A DNA stretch of 64,000 nt from Bacteroides sp. (GCA_023666705.1 JAMPBO010000012.1:1-64000), one strand, 5' to 3'. Positions 1-9,645 are shown, counted from the first letter of the stretch. The notes: a model not told the origin generated them from the sequence alone. Translations and numbers: made by a program.

Positions 1-2
1 AT

Positions 3-239
3 GGTATCAACATTGGTCGCGAGCAAGGTCGCAGTGAGGGTATTGATATCGGTCGTGAGCAGGGTATTGACATCGGACGCGAACAAGGCATCGGCATCGG
101 ACGTGAACAAGGCATTATAGCAACAATCACCACTACAATTTCTCTCCTGAAAGAAAACGGCTTCTCCAACGACAAAATAACAGAAGTCCTTATAAGTAAA
201 TTTGCCCTATCACCTGATGATGCACAAAAATACCTTTAA
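3..239 (+). CDS. C-terminal fragment of an Rpn-family (PD-(D/E)XK) nuclease/transposase-like protein
   Basis: The frame is open from the window edge to TAA at 237-239, so only the C-terminus (78 residues) is visible. The visible part begins with about four tandem copies of an eight-residue GI(D/N)IGREQ unit and ends in a short helical tail with LLKENGFSNDKI and LSPDDA. Rpn family recombination-promoting nucleases commonly end in such charged Gly-Arg-Glu repeats followed by this kind of tail; the catalytic N-terminal domain would lie outside the window. It is the only full-size coding frame here on the plus strand and is followed at once by a terminator. A degraded gene of the same family lies at 24381-24622. 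The identification rests on the tail alone, so it is moderate. Confidence 0.6.
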   Translation, partial: GINIGREQGRSEGIDIGREQGIDIGREQGIGIGREQGIIATITTTISLLKENGFSNDKITEVLISKFALSPDDAQKYL

Positions 240-245
240 AATAGT

Positions 246-286
246 AAAGTACCCCTTCCAAAATTTTTCGGAAGGGGTACTTTTTT
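246..286. terminator. Bidirectional rho-independent terminator
   Basis: A 14-bp perfect stem (246-259 with 270-283) has a 10-nt loop and is followed on the plus strand by a T run. It sits between the convergent ends of the Rpn fragment (stop at 239) and the first FN3 gene (stop at 294). It should serve both, although the U tract is stronger for the plus strand. Confidence 0.85.
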
Positions 287-293
287 ACATCAT

Positions 294-2465
294 TTACTTT
301 TTAATTTTTACTTGCTTCACACCTGAAAAGCCCGATGTTACCGTAATCCCTACTTCATTTTTTCCCACTGACTTAATCTTATAATAGTATGTTTTCCCTT
401 TTAAAAGCTTACTGTCAGTAAAGGTCGTCTTTGCTGTCGTTGCTACCTTCTTATATTTACCGTTCTTTGTTGTGGAACGGTAAACGACATACTTTCCGGC
501 ATTTGCAACCCCATTCCATTTGATGGTTGCTTTCTTCGCCGCCGAATTTTTGATTGAAGTAATCTTTGGTGCCTTGAGCTTGTGGGTATAGGATACCGTA
601 AGCTTATTGGTAAAATCATCATATGTCCCCGTATCGCTGTTGTATACCCTTACATAATATGTATAATTGACACCAGATGTTATATCCGTATCTACATAGC
701 TTGTTCCACTAACATTTATGCTGGTTACCTTTGAGCTTTCAAGGGGATTGCATCTGTATAATATATAATCCGTTGCCCCCGATACCGCGTTCCATGATAT
801 GCTTACACTTTTACTATTCTTTTGTTTTATAGTAATCTTCTTCACACCGTCGAGCACTTTATACTCATGTGCATACATTCTATAGGAAAGTGTTTCCTTT
901 CCCCTGACAGCAATTATGTCAATATAATCATAGCCTCCGCTTTTGGATACAATGGTTGTTGTAAGCGTATAGCTTGTTGCCGTTCCCTTTAAGGTTTTTA
1001 ATGTCTTTTCCTTTCCGTCCTTACCACCGACAATACGAATTTTGCTTGCACCATATACCCTGTCCCATTTAATCTTTGTTTTTAATGTAACCTTATCCTT
1101 TGACTTCGATGTTGTTACCTTTGTTTTTACTACTTCAGGCTTCGGTTCCTTAAAGCCAATAAAGCAATATACATTACTGCTGGCTGTATATGTGTTTTTT
1201 CCGCTTCCCCTGATTGCCTTAACCATAAAGTAATATCCTACGTCATTGGTAAGTCCCGATAATTTACAGCTTAACCCCGTTGTCGTTTTATAAAGCCGCC
1301 ATGCATCGCCCGACAGGGAGGTTCTGTACCACACCTCATACTTCTGTGCGCCGACTACCTGATTCCACTCAACCTTTGCTGCTTTTTTTCCTGTCTGCCT
1401 TGCACTGACAGAAATACTTCCAAGTGTCAGCTTTACAGACTTTACATCACTAAATTTTCCATATCCCTTCTTGCCTGTGGCTGTATCATAATAATATCCT
1501 CTGACCTTGTAATAATATGTACCCTTCTTAGCATCCTTGTCTGTATATGTATTATCTCCAACCGTTGCTATCTTTTTGTAGCCCTTTGTCTTTTTTGTGG
1601 AACGCCAAATCTCATAGCCTGAAATCGCGCCATCATAATTTGGCGACATGTTGATTGTCACATTATCCACAAAGTTGAGGCTGACATAAACACTTGCCAC
1701 GGAAACCGTCTGCGACTTTGCCGTAAGCCATGCGCCTGCCGGCACACTTACATAATCATTTTTTCTTGCTTCGATGCGGACACGGTACTGATATTTTTTT
1801 CCTGCAACGACAGTCTTGTCACGATAGCTTCCGCTTCCTGTGCTCCCTATCTTTTTCCATGCAGCACCGCTTTCCCGTCTCCAGATTTCACAATAATCAT
1901 AGTATTGACGATCCCAAGTAATATAGACATATGGTTTTCTGTATCCTGTGGCATCATATTCATATCCTTTGTTATTATAGTTATCCCCATTTGTAGACAC
2001 CTGCAAATTGGAAATTGTATGCTGTGCCATCACTAAAACCTTTGACGCAGGCGTTCCCTCCACGTCTCCCTCCACAGAGTAACTGCACGGAACAACCTTG
2101 ATGGTATAGCTTCCGCCTGGTAATGCCTCATTAAAAACAACATACCAGATACTCATGGATGGTGCAGGATTTTCATTGCTTGCCTGATTTTCTGTATTTT
2201 CAACCGTCTCATACAATTTATCATTGACGTAAACCTTAAATTTTGAGCCATTTCCTGCAAATGAAATGTTTATGCGGCCGTTGTAGTCAGCGACATCAAG
2301 CTGACTCAGGGATGCAGGACCTGCCTTGTCAAGCTGCGGATTGGTAACTTCATAATCTGTTTCTATTTCAGTTTTCGCTTCAGCGGCAAATGCAGTGCCT
2401 GCCTCGCCCCAAACCATTGCAGCAGCAAGAGATAACACAAAAATTGTTTTTTTAATTCGTCTCAT
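294..2465 (-). CDS. Secreted FN3-repeat protein A1
   Basis: A 723-residue protein with a signal peptide of about 28 residues (basic MRRIKK, hydrophobic core, cleavage near AFAA). A beta-rich N-terminal domain (about 50-150) is followed by about six FN3-like modules, recognisable by recurring patterns such as YEIWRSTKKTKGYKKIA, TYYYKVRGYYYD and a final YVVYRSTTKNGKYKKVA. There is no LPXTG motif, choline-binding repeat or transmembrane anchor. The lysine- and tyrosine-rich C-terminus would suit adhesion to an anionic wall polymer, which is inference. Start: GGAGG is followed by ATGCATATG, and the second ATG gives a usable spacing. It is the second gene of a B-A pair, 14 bp after its partner, and ends at a terminator. 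It is an A-type paralogue, recognised by WRRE in the first FN3 module. No enzymatic motif is visible. Confidence 0.85.
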   Translation of the reverse strand: MRRIKKTIFVLSLAAAMVWGEAGTAFAAEAKTEIETDYEVTNPQLDKAGPASLSQLDVADYNGRINISFAGNGSKFKVYVNDKLYETVENTENQASNENPAPSMSIWYVVFNEALPGGSYTIKVVPCSYSVEGDVEGTPASKVLVMAQHTISNLQVSTNGDNYNNKGYEYDATGYRKPYVYITWDRQYYDYCEIWRRESGAAWKKIGSTGSGSYRDKTVVAGKKYQYRVRIEARKNDYVSVPAGAWLTAKSQTVSVASVYVSLNFVDNVTINMSPNYDGAISGYEIWRSTKKTKGYKKIATVGDNTYTDKDAKKGTYYYKVRGYYYDTATGKKGYGKFSDVKSVKLTLGSISVSARQTGKKAAKVEWNQVVGAQKYEVWYRTSLSGDAWRLYKTTTGLSCKLSGLTNDVGYYFMVKAIRGSGKNTYTASSNVYCFIGFKEPKPEVVKTKVTTSKSKDKVTLKTKIKWDRVYGASKIRIVGGKDGKEKTLKTLKGTATSYTLTTTIVSKSGGYDYIDIIAVRGKETLSYRMYAHEYKVLDGVKKITIKQKNSKSVSISWNAVSGATDYILYRCNPLESSKVTSINVSGTSYVDTDITSGVNYTYYVRVYNSDTGTYDDFTNKLTVSYTHKLKAPKITSIKNSAAKKATIKWNGVANAGKYVVYRSTTKNGKYKKVATTAKTTFTDSKLLKGKTYYYKIKSVGKNEVGITVTSGFSGVKQVKIKK

Positions 2466-2479
2466 ATGCATCCTCCTTA

Positions 2480-4705
2480 TTATTTCTTAATCTTTACGGA
2501 TTTATAATTCGATAAAGCCGATGATACCGTAAATCCTGCTGCATTTTTTCCTGTTGCCATAATCTTGTAATAATAGGTCGTACCCTTTTTCAGTTTTTTG
2601 TCCACATACGTTGTCTTACCCTTTTTTACGGTAGCAACCTTCTTGTATTTCCCATTCTTGCCTGTGGCACGGTACACAACATAGCTGCTTGCATAACTCA
2701 CCTTGTTCCACGTTATGGTTGCCTTCTTTGCGGAAGCATTCACCGCACTTTTTATCTTTGGCGTTCCAAGCTTATGGGTATAATTTACGGTTACCTCAAC
2801 CGCCTGAAAAGGTGACCTGATGCCCAGCTTTTCATTGACTGCCTTGATATAATATGTATATTGAACGCCCGGTGTAACATATAAGTCCTTATAGGTACAT
2901 TTCTTCGTCTCGCCAATCAGGACATGGTTTCCATAGGGTGATTGTCTGTATATTTCATACTTCGTCGCTCCTGACACGGACTTCCACGAAATGACACTTC
3001 CTGCATTATTTGTCCGCTTTACCTTAAGCTTTGTTGTGTCATTTAAGCCATTATAGCCCTCAACCGTACTTGCCAGCTCATCTTTTCCCTTAACGGCAAC
3101 AACCTTAATTCTGTCGTATCCCTTATTTGCCGCCGTAAGCTTTGATGTGAGCGTATAGCTTGTAGCCGTTCCCTTCAAGGTTTTAATTACCGTTTCCTTT
3201 GGCTGCACATAGTTGCCATTTTCATCATAATAGCCGTTTGTCACTCCGACAACCCGAATCTGCTTTGCTCCGTATATCCGGCTCCACCTGATGGTTGACT
3301 TAATGGTAACGGCAGTTTTTGCCTTATTGGCAGTTACCTTCTTTTTGGCAATCACCGGTGCAGGCAGTTGAAAACCAACCGAACAGCTACAGTTATTACT
3401 GATATAATAATTTGTGCCATTTTTTCTTGCCCTAATCTTAAATACATATCTTGTATCGTTGGTAAGCCCTGATACCTTCAGCCTTGTTCCCGCAGTCGTT
3501 TTATAAAGCTTGTAAGCGTCTCCCAGCGTATCCGTTTTATACCATACCTCATAGCCGGAAACCCCTTTCAGCTTATTCCATTCAAGCGTAACCTGTTTGT
3601 TTCCCGTCTGCTTCGCCGTGGCATATATGTCCCCCAATACAAGCTTTACGCCACGTGGCTCGGAAAAATCACCATAGTATATCTTGCCTGCTGCCTCATC
3701 ATAGTAATAGGCTCTTGCCTTATAATAATAGGTGCCGCTCTTAACCTTTGTATCCTTGTATGAATTATATGCCGTCCTTGCAATTTTTTTGTAGCCCTTT
3801 GTCCTATTGGTTGAACGGTAAATTTCATATCCGGAGCAAATAAAATATGCACCACCGTTTACCGTTATGCTTATACCGCCGTCCGCTCCATCATAAGCAG
3901 CTGAAATATACACATCAGCAACCTCTAATTGTGCGTTTTTTACACTCTTCCATTTTCCCGGTCCTGCTTTGCCATACTCATTTTGACCGCCTGCAAATCT
4001 AACCCTGTACTGATAGCTTTTTCCGATGGTAACATTATAGTCGCGGAAGTTTTCCTCCATTGTCTTTCCGACAGTCTTCCATGCTCCCTTTCCTTCTTTT
4101 CTCTGTACCTCGTACATAAGCCCTTCGGTCTTAGGGTACGTCCGTCCCCAATGTAACTCTATACAATCCTCTTTTCCATATCCGTTAGGTTTATTCTTTG
4201 CAGGGGCAACATTCAATCCAAGATTTTCTATCGCCAGCTCAGACACGGAAATGCTTTTTGATACAGCCTCCCCTGGAATCAGACCACCTTCTGTATATAG
4301 ATACGGAACAACCTCTATCTTATATGTCCCACCTGGAAATGCATCGTAGAATTTTTCCGAATCATATAAATACGGTGCAGGACTACTTCCCGGAAATTTA
4401 CTCGCATTGTCTACCGTTTGAAACAGCCTGCCATTTATGTTTATGTCAAATTTATGACCGGTTCCGTTAAATACAATAGAAAGATAACTGTCGTATTCAT
4501 AAATATTCAGACCTTGTATTTCAGCAACAGCAGCTGCACTGTCCAAGCTGACATCACCTGAATCATACCCATAATCTGCATCCGCACTTATTCCGGCACC
4601 GCCCGCCGCCTGCTGTGGCAAAGCTGCAAGTGCAGGTCCTGCCTCACCCATTACCATGGCGGCAGCGAGAGATAAAGCCAAAAAAGCTTTCTTGATTTTT
4701 CTCAT
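2480..4705 (-). CDS. Secreted FN3-repeat protein B1
   Basis: A 741-residue paralogue with a signal peptide (MRKIKK, then AAMVMGEAG, cleavage near ALAA). A longer acidic stretch follows, then the N-terminal beta domain (FNGTGHKFDININGRLFQT) and about six FN3-like modules. B-type traits are VQRKEGKGAWK in the first module, a longer fourth module containing an insertion around NGYYDENGNY, and an extra KKGKTTY in the last module. It is the first gene of the B1-A1 unit, separated from A1 by 14 bp. It is preceded by the shared leader repeat at 4723-4768. Start: ATG at 4705 behind AAAGGGTG. It is probably a surface or wall-associated structural protein; ligand unknown. Confidence 0.85.
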   Translation of the reverse strand: MRKIKKAFLALSLAAAMVMGEAGPALAALPQQAAGGAGISADADYGYDSGDVSLDSAAAVAEIQGLNIYEYDSYLSIVFNGTGHKFDININGRLFQTVDNASKFPGSSPAPYLYDSEKFYDAFPGGTYKIEVVPYLYTEGGLIPGEAVSKSISVSELAIENLGLNVAPAKNKPNGYGKEDCIELHWGRTYPKTEGLMYEVQRKEGKGAWKTVGKTMEENFRDYNVTIGKSYQYRVRFAGGQNEYGKAGPGKWKSVKNAQLEVADVYISAAYDGADGGISITVNGGAYFICSGYEIYRSTNRTKGYKKIARTAYNSYKDTKVKSGTYYYKARAYYYDEAAGKIYYGDFSEPRGVKLVLGDIYATAKQTGNKQVTLEWNKLKGVSGYEVWYKTDTLGDAYKLYKTTAGTRLKVSGLTNDTRYVFKIRARKNGTNYYISNNCSCSVGFQLPAPVIAKKKVTANKAKTAVTIKSTIRWSRIYGAKQIRVVGVTNGYYDENGNYVQPKETVIKTLKGTATSYTLTSKLTAANKGYDRIKVVAVKGKDELASTVEGYNGLNDTTKLKVKRTNNAGSVISWKSVSGATKYEIYRQSPYGNHVLIGETKKCTYKDLYVTPGVQYTYYIKAVNEKLGIRSPFQAVEVTVNYTHKLGTPKIKSAVNASAKKATITWNKVSYASSYVVYRATGKNGKYKKVATVKKGKTTYVDKKLKKGTTYYYKIMATGKNAAGFTVSSALSNYKSVKIKK

Positions 4706-4722
4706 ATTTACACCCTTTCCAT

Positions 4723-4768
4723 TTGAACATCATCCCATTACTGAACAGCTAAATGAACCGACACAACC
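4723..4768 (-). repeat. Leader repeat copy upstream of FN3 gene B1
   Basis: Read on the minus strand, this contains GGTTGTGTCGG, ATTTAGCTG and then AATGGGATGATGTTCAA, and ends about 17 nt before the ATG. The same blocks precede five other genes in this window. Here the middle part has diverged. Confidence 0.7.
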
Positions 4769-4800
4769 TGTATCAATTCCAGTATATCTCTTTCATGTAT

Positions 4801-4866
4801 CCTTTATATGTCCTCTATATAAAGGAAAAAGCACCCCTTCCGGGATTTTTTGAAAGGGGTACTTTT
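4801..4866 (-). terminator. Terminator of the B2-A2 FN3 unit with an adjacent palindrome
   Basis: The minus-strand stem AAGTACCCCTTTC / GGAAGGGGTGCTT (about 4826-4866) is followed by a U run and closes FN3 gene A2. It is close in sequence to the terminator at 246-286. Immediately beyond it, CCTTTATAT (4801-4809) and ATATAAAGG (4817-4825) form a perfect 9-bp inverted repeat. Confidence 0.8.
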
Positions 4867-4879
4867 ATTTTACGTCATA

Positions 4880-7045
4880 TTATTTTGTAATCTTAACTGA
4901 CTTTACACCTGAATATGCCGATGTAAGCGTAAAACCTGCAGCATTCTTTCCTGTAGTCTTAATCTTGTAATAGTATGTCTTACCCTTTAAAAGCTTGCTG
5001 TCAGTAAATGTTGTCTTTGTCGTTGTGCCAACCTTCGTGTACTTGCCGTTCTTGCTTGTGGAACGGTAAACAATATATTTTGGTGCACCTGCTGCACTCT
5101 GCCATGTAATGGTTGCTTTCTTTGCAGCAGAGTTCTTGATGGATGTAATCTTTGTTGTGCCAAGCTTTTTGTTGTACTTAACACGTGCAGACTCATCTGC
5201 ATTATAGATACCTAAGCCACTATTAGAAGCATAAACATAATAAACATAATTTACACCCGGCTCAAGATTTTCATCCACATAAGAGGTTTCCGTTGTTGAT
5301 GTAAGGTAATCTCCACCACTTTGTTTGTTTTCATAAGGATTCACCCTGTATACCGTGTAGCTTGTTGCTCCCGGCACGGCAGTCCAGCTTATTTTTGCAC
5401 CTGTGCCGCTCTTCTTAACAGTTACCTTTGTTGCAGCATTCAGCCGTACAAGGTTGCTATTAGATACTTCATTGATTCTCTGGTCCTTTCCCTTAATGGC
5501 AACGACACGTATATAATCATATCCTTTGTTTTTATCCGTAACTGTCGTGGAAACCGTATAGCTTGTAGCCGTTCCCTTTAAGGTTTTTAAGGTTTTTTCC
5601 TTACCGTCCTTGGCACCGATAATGCGGATTTTACTTGCACCATATACCCGGTTCCATTTGAGCGTGGATTTAATGGTAACCTTCTTGGCAGCATCCTTTG
5701 CCGTTACCTTTCTCTTTGCTACAGTAACAGATGGCGAAGAAAAACCGATACGGCAGCTTGCCATGTTATTTGTGATATAGGTATTGGAGCCTGAACCCTT
5801 GATTGCCTTAACCCTAAAGTAATAGTATGTATCATTTGAAAGCTTTTTCACGGTACAGTTTGTGCCTGTTGTTGTTTTGTAAAGCTTCCATGCATCACCC
5901 TCTACATCGGACTTGTACCATACCTCATACTTCTCGGCTCCTTTTACCTTGTTCCACTCAACCTTTGCCGCACTCTTACCTGACTGCGTTGCCGTTACAT
6001 CAAGATTGCCCATAATAAGCTTGATTGGCTGGGCATCGCTGAGTTTCCCATAGTATTTCTTTCCTGAATTGGTATCATAATAATATGCCTTTACCTTATA
6101 ATAATAGGTACCGCTCTTAACGTTATCTGTATATTCTGCACCTGCAATGGTTGCAATCTTCTTGTAGCCCTTTGTCTTATTCGTGGAACGGTAAATCTCA
6201 TAGCCGGAAACAATATCGCCATAATTGGAAATCGATATGTCGACGCCATTGGTATAATCAAGACTTACACGAACATCTGTAACCTTGGCAGCCTCCTCTG
6301 ACTTGGATGTAAGCCACTTGCCTGCAGCCACGGATGCATATGTGTTTTTGGCTCCCATAGTGCGGATTCGGTACTGGTACTTCTTACCCGGAATAACCGT
6401 ATAATCCTGATAGCTCCAGCCGGTAGATTCTCCCAGCTTCTTCCATGCACCTTTTCCTTCCTTACGCCATATCTCAACCTTATTTGTATCATATGACTTA
6501 AAATCCCATGATACGCTTGCATACGGAACCATATAACCGTTCGCCTGTCTGCTGTTATATGTATATACATCTAATTTTGTCAGTGCAGGTGCAGTTGTTG
6601 TAACAGTCTTTGAAACAGGAGTTCCGTCCACATCCCCGCCTGCCGACCAGCTACATGGAACAACCTTGATTGTGTAGGTGCCTCCCTTGATTAACTCCTC
6701 AAAGGATGCAGACGCATAGTACATGGCAGGTGCAGGATTGTCAGCACCTGCAGTGCCATATGTATTATCAATCACCTTATATAATTTATTATTGACATAA
6801 AGCTTGAATTTGGAGCCATTACCCGTAAAGTTTATATTTATACTGTCGCTCCACTCATATACGTTTACATTAAGATTTTCCACTGATGCAGTCGTTGCCC
6901 CGTTAAGGTCAGGATCAATAATCTCATAACCTGCTTCCTTGCCTGCTGTCTTTGAAGGCTCCGCCGCAAGTGCAATGCCTGCCTCGCCCATAACCATGGC
7001 AGCAACGAGAGATAAGCTTAATATTGTTTTCTTAATTCGTCTCAT
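4880..7045 (-). CDS. Secreted FN3-repeat protein A2
   Basis: A 721-residue A-type paralogue. Signal peptide MRRIKKTILSLSLVAAMVMG with cleavage near ALAA, then the N-terminal beta domain (FTGNGSKFKLYVNNKLYK) and about six FN3-like modules, the first marked by EIWRKEGKGAWKKLG. It ends in KSVKITK with no sorting signal. Start: ATG 7045 with GGGAGG upstream at normal spacing. It is the second gene of the B2-A2 unit, 16 bp after B2, and is followed by its own terminator. It resembles A1 over its whole length, which points to duplication of the pair rather than of single genes. The function is inferred only as an extracellular, possibly wall-binding, protein. Confidence 0.85.
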   Translation of the reverse strand: MRRIKKTILSLSLVAAMVMGEAGIALAAEPSKTAGKEAGYEIIDPDLNGATTASVENLNVNVYEWSDSININFTGNGSKFKLYVNNKLYKVIDNTYGTAGADNPAPAMYYASASFEELIKGGTYTIKVVPCSWSAGGDVDGTPVSKTVTTTAPALTKLDVYTYNSRQANGYMVPYASVSWDFKSYDTNKVEIWRKEGKGAWKKLGESTGWSYQDYTVIPGKKYQYRIRTMGAKNTYASVAAGKWLTSKSEEAAKVTDVRVSLDYTNGVDISISNYGDIVSGYEIYRSTNKTKGYKKIATIAGAEYTDNVKSGTYYYKVKAYYYDTNSGKKYYGKLSDAQPIKLIMGNLDVTATQSGKSAAKVEWNKVKGAEKYEVWYKSDVEGDAWKLYKTTTGTNCTVKKLSNDTYYYFRVKAIKGSGSNTYITNNMASCRIGFSSPSVTVAKRKVTAKDAAKKVTIKSTLKWNRVYGASKIRIIGAKDGKEKTLKTLKGTATSYTVSTTVTDKNKGYDYIRVVAIKGKDQRINEVSNSNLVRLNAATKVTVKKSGTGAKISWTAVPGATSYTVYRVNPYENKQSGGDYLTSTTETSYVDENLEPGVNYVYYVYASNSGLGIYNADESARVKYNKKLGTTKITSIKNSAAKKATITWQSAAGAPKYIVYRSTSKNGKYTKVGTTTKTTFTDSKLLKGKTYYYKIKTTGKNAAGFTLTSAYSGVKSVKITK

Positions 7046-7061
7046 ATATATCCTCCCTTAA

Positions 7062-9308
7062 CTACTTTTTAATCTTTACAGACTTACTTGCCGACAAGAC
7101 GGATGAAACCTTATAACCTGCCGCATTTTTTCCTGTTGCAACAACCTTATAATAATAGGTTTTGCCTTTCTTAAGCTTCTTGTCCGTGTAAGTAGTCTTT
7201 CCCTTCTTGACCGTGGCAATCTTCTTGTATTTGCCGTTTTTGCTTGTCGCACGGTACACAATGTAGCTGCTTGCATAGCTTACCTTGCCCCACTTGATGG
7301 TTGCCGTCTTTGCAGAAGAATTTACCGCACTCTTGATCTTTGTCTTTCCAAGCTTGTGTGTATAATCCTTAACAGCCTCGTAGCTGAATGACGTTACATT
7401 TACCTTCGTATTTTTTGCCACAATGTCATAGGTATACTTTACTCCCGGTGTTACATTTAAGTCCTTATATTTTGTCTTAGTCGTACTGCCAATCAGCATA
7501 CGGTTTCCGTAAGGGGATGTTCTATATACATCATATTCCGTAGCTCCTGCAACAGCCTTCCATGAAATGACGCTTCCTGCATTGCTCGTCCTCTTTACGG
7601 TAACCTTCTTTGCTGCAAGTAACTGTTTATAACCGTATAAATAGCTGCCTGCTTCATCCTTACCATTAACGGCAACAATCCTAATTTCATTATATCCTTT
7701 GTTTTTCGTTGTAAGCTTCGTTGTAAGTGTATAGCTTGTAGCCGTTCCCTTTAAGGTTTTTAATACCTTTTCCTTTTCAACATAGCGTCCTTCATTGTCG
7801 TAGCCATATGTAACACCAATCACACGGATTTTCTTTGCACCATATATTCTGTCCCATCTGATTGTGGATTTGATGGTAACCGCTGTCTTTGCCTTATTGG
7901 AAGAAACCTTTGTCTTTGCAACATATGGCGACGGTGCCTGAAAGCCTACGTAACAATAAGTCTCATTACTTGTATAATAAGAAGAGCCGTTCTTTTTCGC
8001 CCTTACTTTAAAATTATAGCTTGTATCATTGGAGAGTCCTGATATCTTCAGCTTTGTTGCATTTGTCGTAGTATACCGCCTGTAAGCGTCTCCCTTTATG
8101 TCTGATTTATACCAGACCTCATAACCGGATACCCCTGCAACCGGATTCCATTCCAGAGTAACCTGATTCTTGCCTGTCTGCTTTGACGTTGCATAGATGG
8201 AACCCAAGATCAGCTTCACCTGCCGTGGTTCCGTAAAATCACCGTAATAGGTTTTGCCTGTTTCCTCATCATAATAGTAGGCTCTTGCCTTATAATAATA
8301 AGTTCCGCTCTTCACCTTTGTGTCTTCATAGGAAGTACCTGTAATCCTTGCCAGCTTTTTGTAGCCCTTTGTCTTCTTTGTTGAACGGTAAATCTCATAG
8401 CCGGAGCACATACCAGCTTCATATGACACGCCTACTGCAACTCCGCTGCCAACACCTTCATAAGTTACATTCATATACACGGAAGAAACATTTACAGCTG
8501 CATCCTTTACGGATTTCCATTTACCTGCAGGTGCCTGACCATATTCATTTTTACCGCCTGCATATCTTACCCTGTACTGATACTTCTTTCCAAGCACGGC
8601 AGTTGCGTCAGTATAAAACGTTCCCGTCGTTTTTGCGATGGACTTCCACGCACCCTTTCCTTCTTTCCGCTGTACTTCATATTGGGTACCTGCAATATCA
8701 TCATCCCCATACCAGCTTACATAAATTCCTGACGCTTTTTGATATCCGTTTTTCTTTGTTTCAGACACTGCATTGTAGTATACGCTTGAAATTGTAGCTG
8801 ATGGCACTGAAACCGTGGTGGATTTTGTGGTTCCTGCAACCGGTCCGGTTTCCGTATTTAAATATGGAACCACCTCAACCTTGTAAGTTCCGCCATACAG
8901 GATACCATAAAAGTCGAAACTTTTATAAGTCGAAGGTGCAGGGTCGTAGTCACTCACATAATCCGAATTATCGAATGTCTGAACAAGTTTGCCATTTACC
9001 TTGACATCAAATTTACATCCATACCCGGAAAAAGAGATATACAGGTAATCCGAATTCCAACCATCGTAATAATTTACATCCAAGTCTTTGACTTCGGCAA
9101 CATTTGCCTTGTCCAAATCAACATCTTCAATGATAATTGACTCACCTTTTTCCGCATTCTGCACAGTTGCCTGTCCGGCATCTGCACTTATCCCTGCGTC
9201 CCCCCCTGCCGCTTGGTTTGGCTCGGCTGCAAGAGCAACCCCTGCCTCTCCCATAACCATGGCAGCAACAAGAGATAAGCTTAAAATTGCCTTTTTAATC
9301 CTTCTCAT
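7062..9308 (-). CDS. Secreted FN3-repeat protein B2
   Basis: A 748-residue B-type paralogue with a signal peptide ending near ALAA, a 40-residue acidic spacer, the N-terminal beta domain (FSGYGCKFDVKVNGKLVQT) and about six FN3-like modules (first VQRKEGKGAWKSIAKT, last with KKGKTTYTDKKLKKG). The long fourth module has the same insertion as B1 (YGYDNEGRYVEKEKV). Start: ATG 9308 behind GGAGGAAATGT. It is the first gene of the B2-A2 unit. Upstream lie a diverged leader repeat and a strongly structured 100-nt stretch, the only intergenic region of this cluster longer than 300 bp. No catalytic motif is seen. Confidence 0.85.
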   Translation of the reverse strand: MRRIKKAILSLSLVAAMVMGEAGVALAAEPNQAAGGDAGISADAGQATVQNAEKGESIIIEDVDLDKANVAEVKDLDVNYYDGWNSDYLYISFSGYGCKFDVKVNGKLVQTFDNSDYVSDYDPAPSTYKSFDFYGILYGGTYKVEVVPYLNTETGPVAGTTKSTTVSVPSATISSVYYNAVSETKKNGYQKASGIYVSWYGDDDIAGTQYEVQRKEGKGAWKSIAKTTGTFYTDATAVLGKKYQYRVRYAGGKNEYGQAPAGKWKSVKDAAVNVSSVYMNVTYEGVGSGVAVGVSYEAGMCSGYEIYRSTKKTKGYKKLARITGTSYEDTKVKSGTYYYKARAYYYDEETGKTYYGDFTEPRQVKLILGSIYATSKQTGKNQVTLEWNPVAGVSGYEVWYKSDIKGDAYRRYTTTNATKLKISGLSNDTSYNFKVRAKKNGSSYYTSNETYCYVGFQAPSPYVAKTKVSSNKAKTAVTIKSTIRWDRIYGAKKIRVIGVTYGYDNEGRYVEKEKVLKTLKGTATSYTLTTKLTTKNKGYNEIRIVAVNGKDEAGSYLYGYKQLLAAKKVTVKRTSNAGSVISWKAVAGATEYDVYRTSPYGNRMLIGSTTKTKYKDLNVTPGVKYTYDIVAKNTKVNVTSFSYEAVKDYTHKLGKTKIKSAVNSSAKTATIKWGKVSYASSYIVYRATSKNGKYKKIATVKKGKTTYTDKKLKKGKTYYYKVVATGKNAAGYKVSSVLSASKSVKIKK

Positions 9309-9323
9309 ACATTTCCTCCTTAT

Positions 9324-9362
9324 CTTGAATCGAAACCCAGTTCCAGCAAATCACCGACAGAC
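9324..9362 (-). repeat. Diverged leader repeat upstream of FN3 gene B2
   Basis: Minus strand: TGTCGGTGATTTGCTGGAAC, then TGGGTTTCGATTCAAG, directly before AAGGAGG. It keeps the spacing and the ends of the leader repeat (TGTCGG, ATTTGCTG, GGG, TTCAAG) but is the least conserved copy. Confidence 0.45.
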
Positions 9363-9590
9363 ATTTTCAAACATTTTAATCTTATAAAGGAACAAAGCAT
9401 CTCCGACGCTGCAGTTCGTATCCTAGCAGGATTTTTAATCCTGCCTTATAAGAAATTTCGGAGAACTTTCTTATAAAGTAAAAAAATGTTCCACAAACCG
9501 GAATTTGTTTTTTGGAAATGGGTAACCTCATACAATAATGAATACATTATAACCCTAAAATATGTCACGTGCAAGAAAAATAGTATTGTA

Positions 9591-9636
9591 TAAATTAAAA
9601 ACCGTTTGAGGATATCTGTATCACCCCAAACGGTTT
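9591..9636 (-). terminator. Terminator of the B3-A3 FN3 unit
   Basis: AAACCGTTTG (9599-9608) pairs perfectly with CAAACGGTTT (9627-9636). On the minus strand the stem is followed by TTTTAATTTA. It lies 9 bp after the stop of FN3 gene A3. Confidence 0.85.
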
Positions 9637-9645
9637 CCTTTTGCT

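Larger units (their letters stand above)
9309..9645. other. Structured intergenic region between FN3 units 2 and 3
   Basis: There is no gene in these 337 bp. It holds the diverged leader repeat (9324-9362), nested inverted repeats (9389-9492) and the terminator of FN3 gene A3 (9591-9636). In the structured part, TTATAAGAAA (9446-9455) and TTTCTTATAA (9467-9476) form a perfect 10-bp hairpin. GCAGGATT / AATCCTGC (9427-9445) forms a second one. TCTCCGA (9400-9406) can pair with TCGGAGA (9458-9464) in the loop of the first, and TGTTCC / GGAACA close the set. This could be a 5' leader of the B2-A2 unit or a small palindromic element. Confidence 0.5.

Noticed and set aside
202-384. 60-codon plus-strand frame
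   Set aside because: It runs through the terminator at 246-286 and antisense to the end of FN3 gene A1; the start lies inside the Rpn tail in another frame and no ribosome site is visible.
8348-8797. 149-codon plus-strand frame inside FN3 gene B2
   Set aside because: Antisense to a well-supported gene, His/Leu/Ser-rich as expected of a shadow, no ribosome site.
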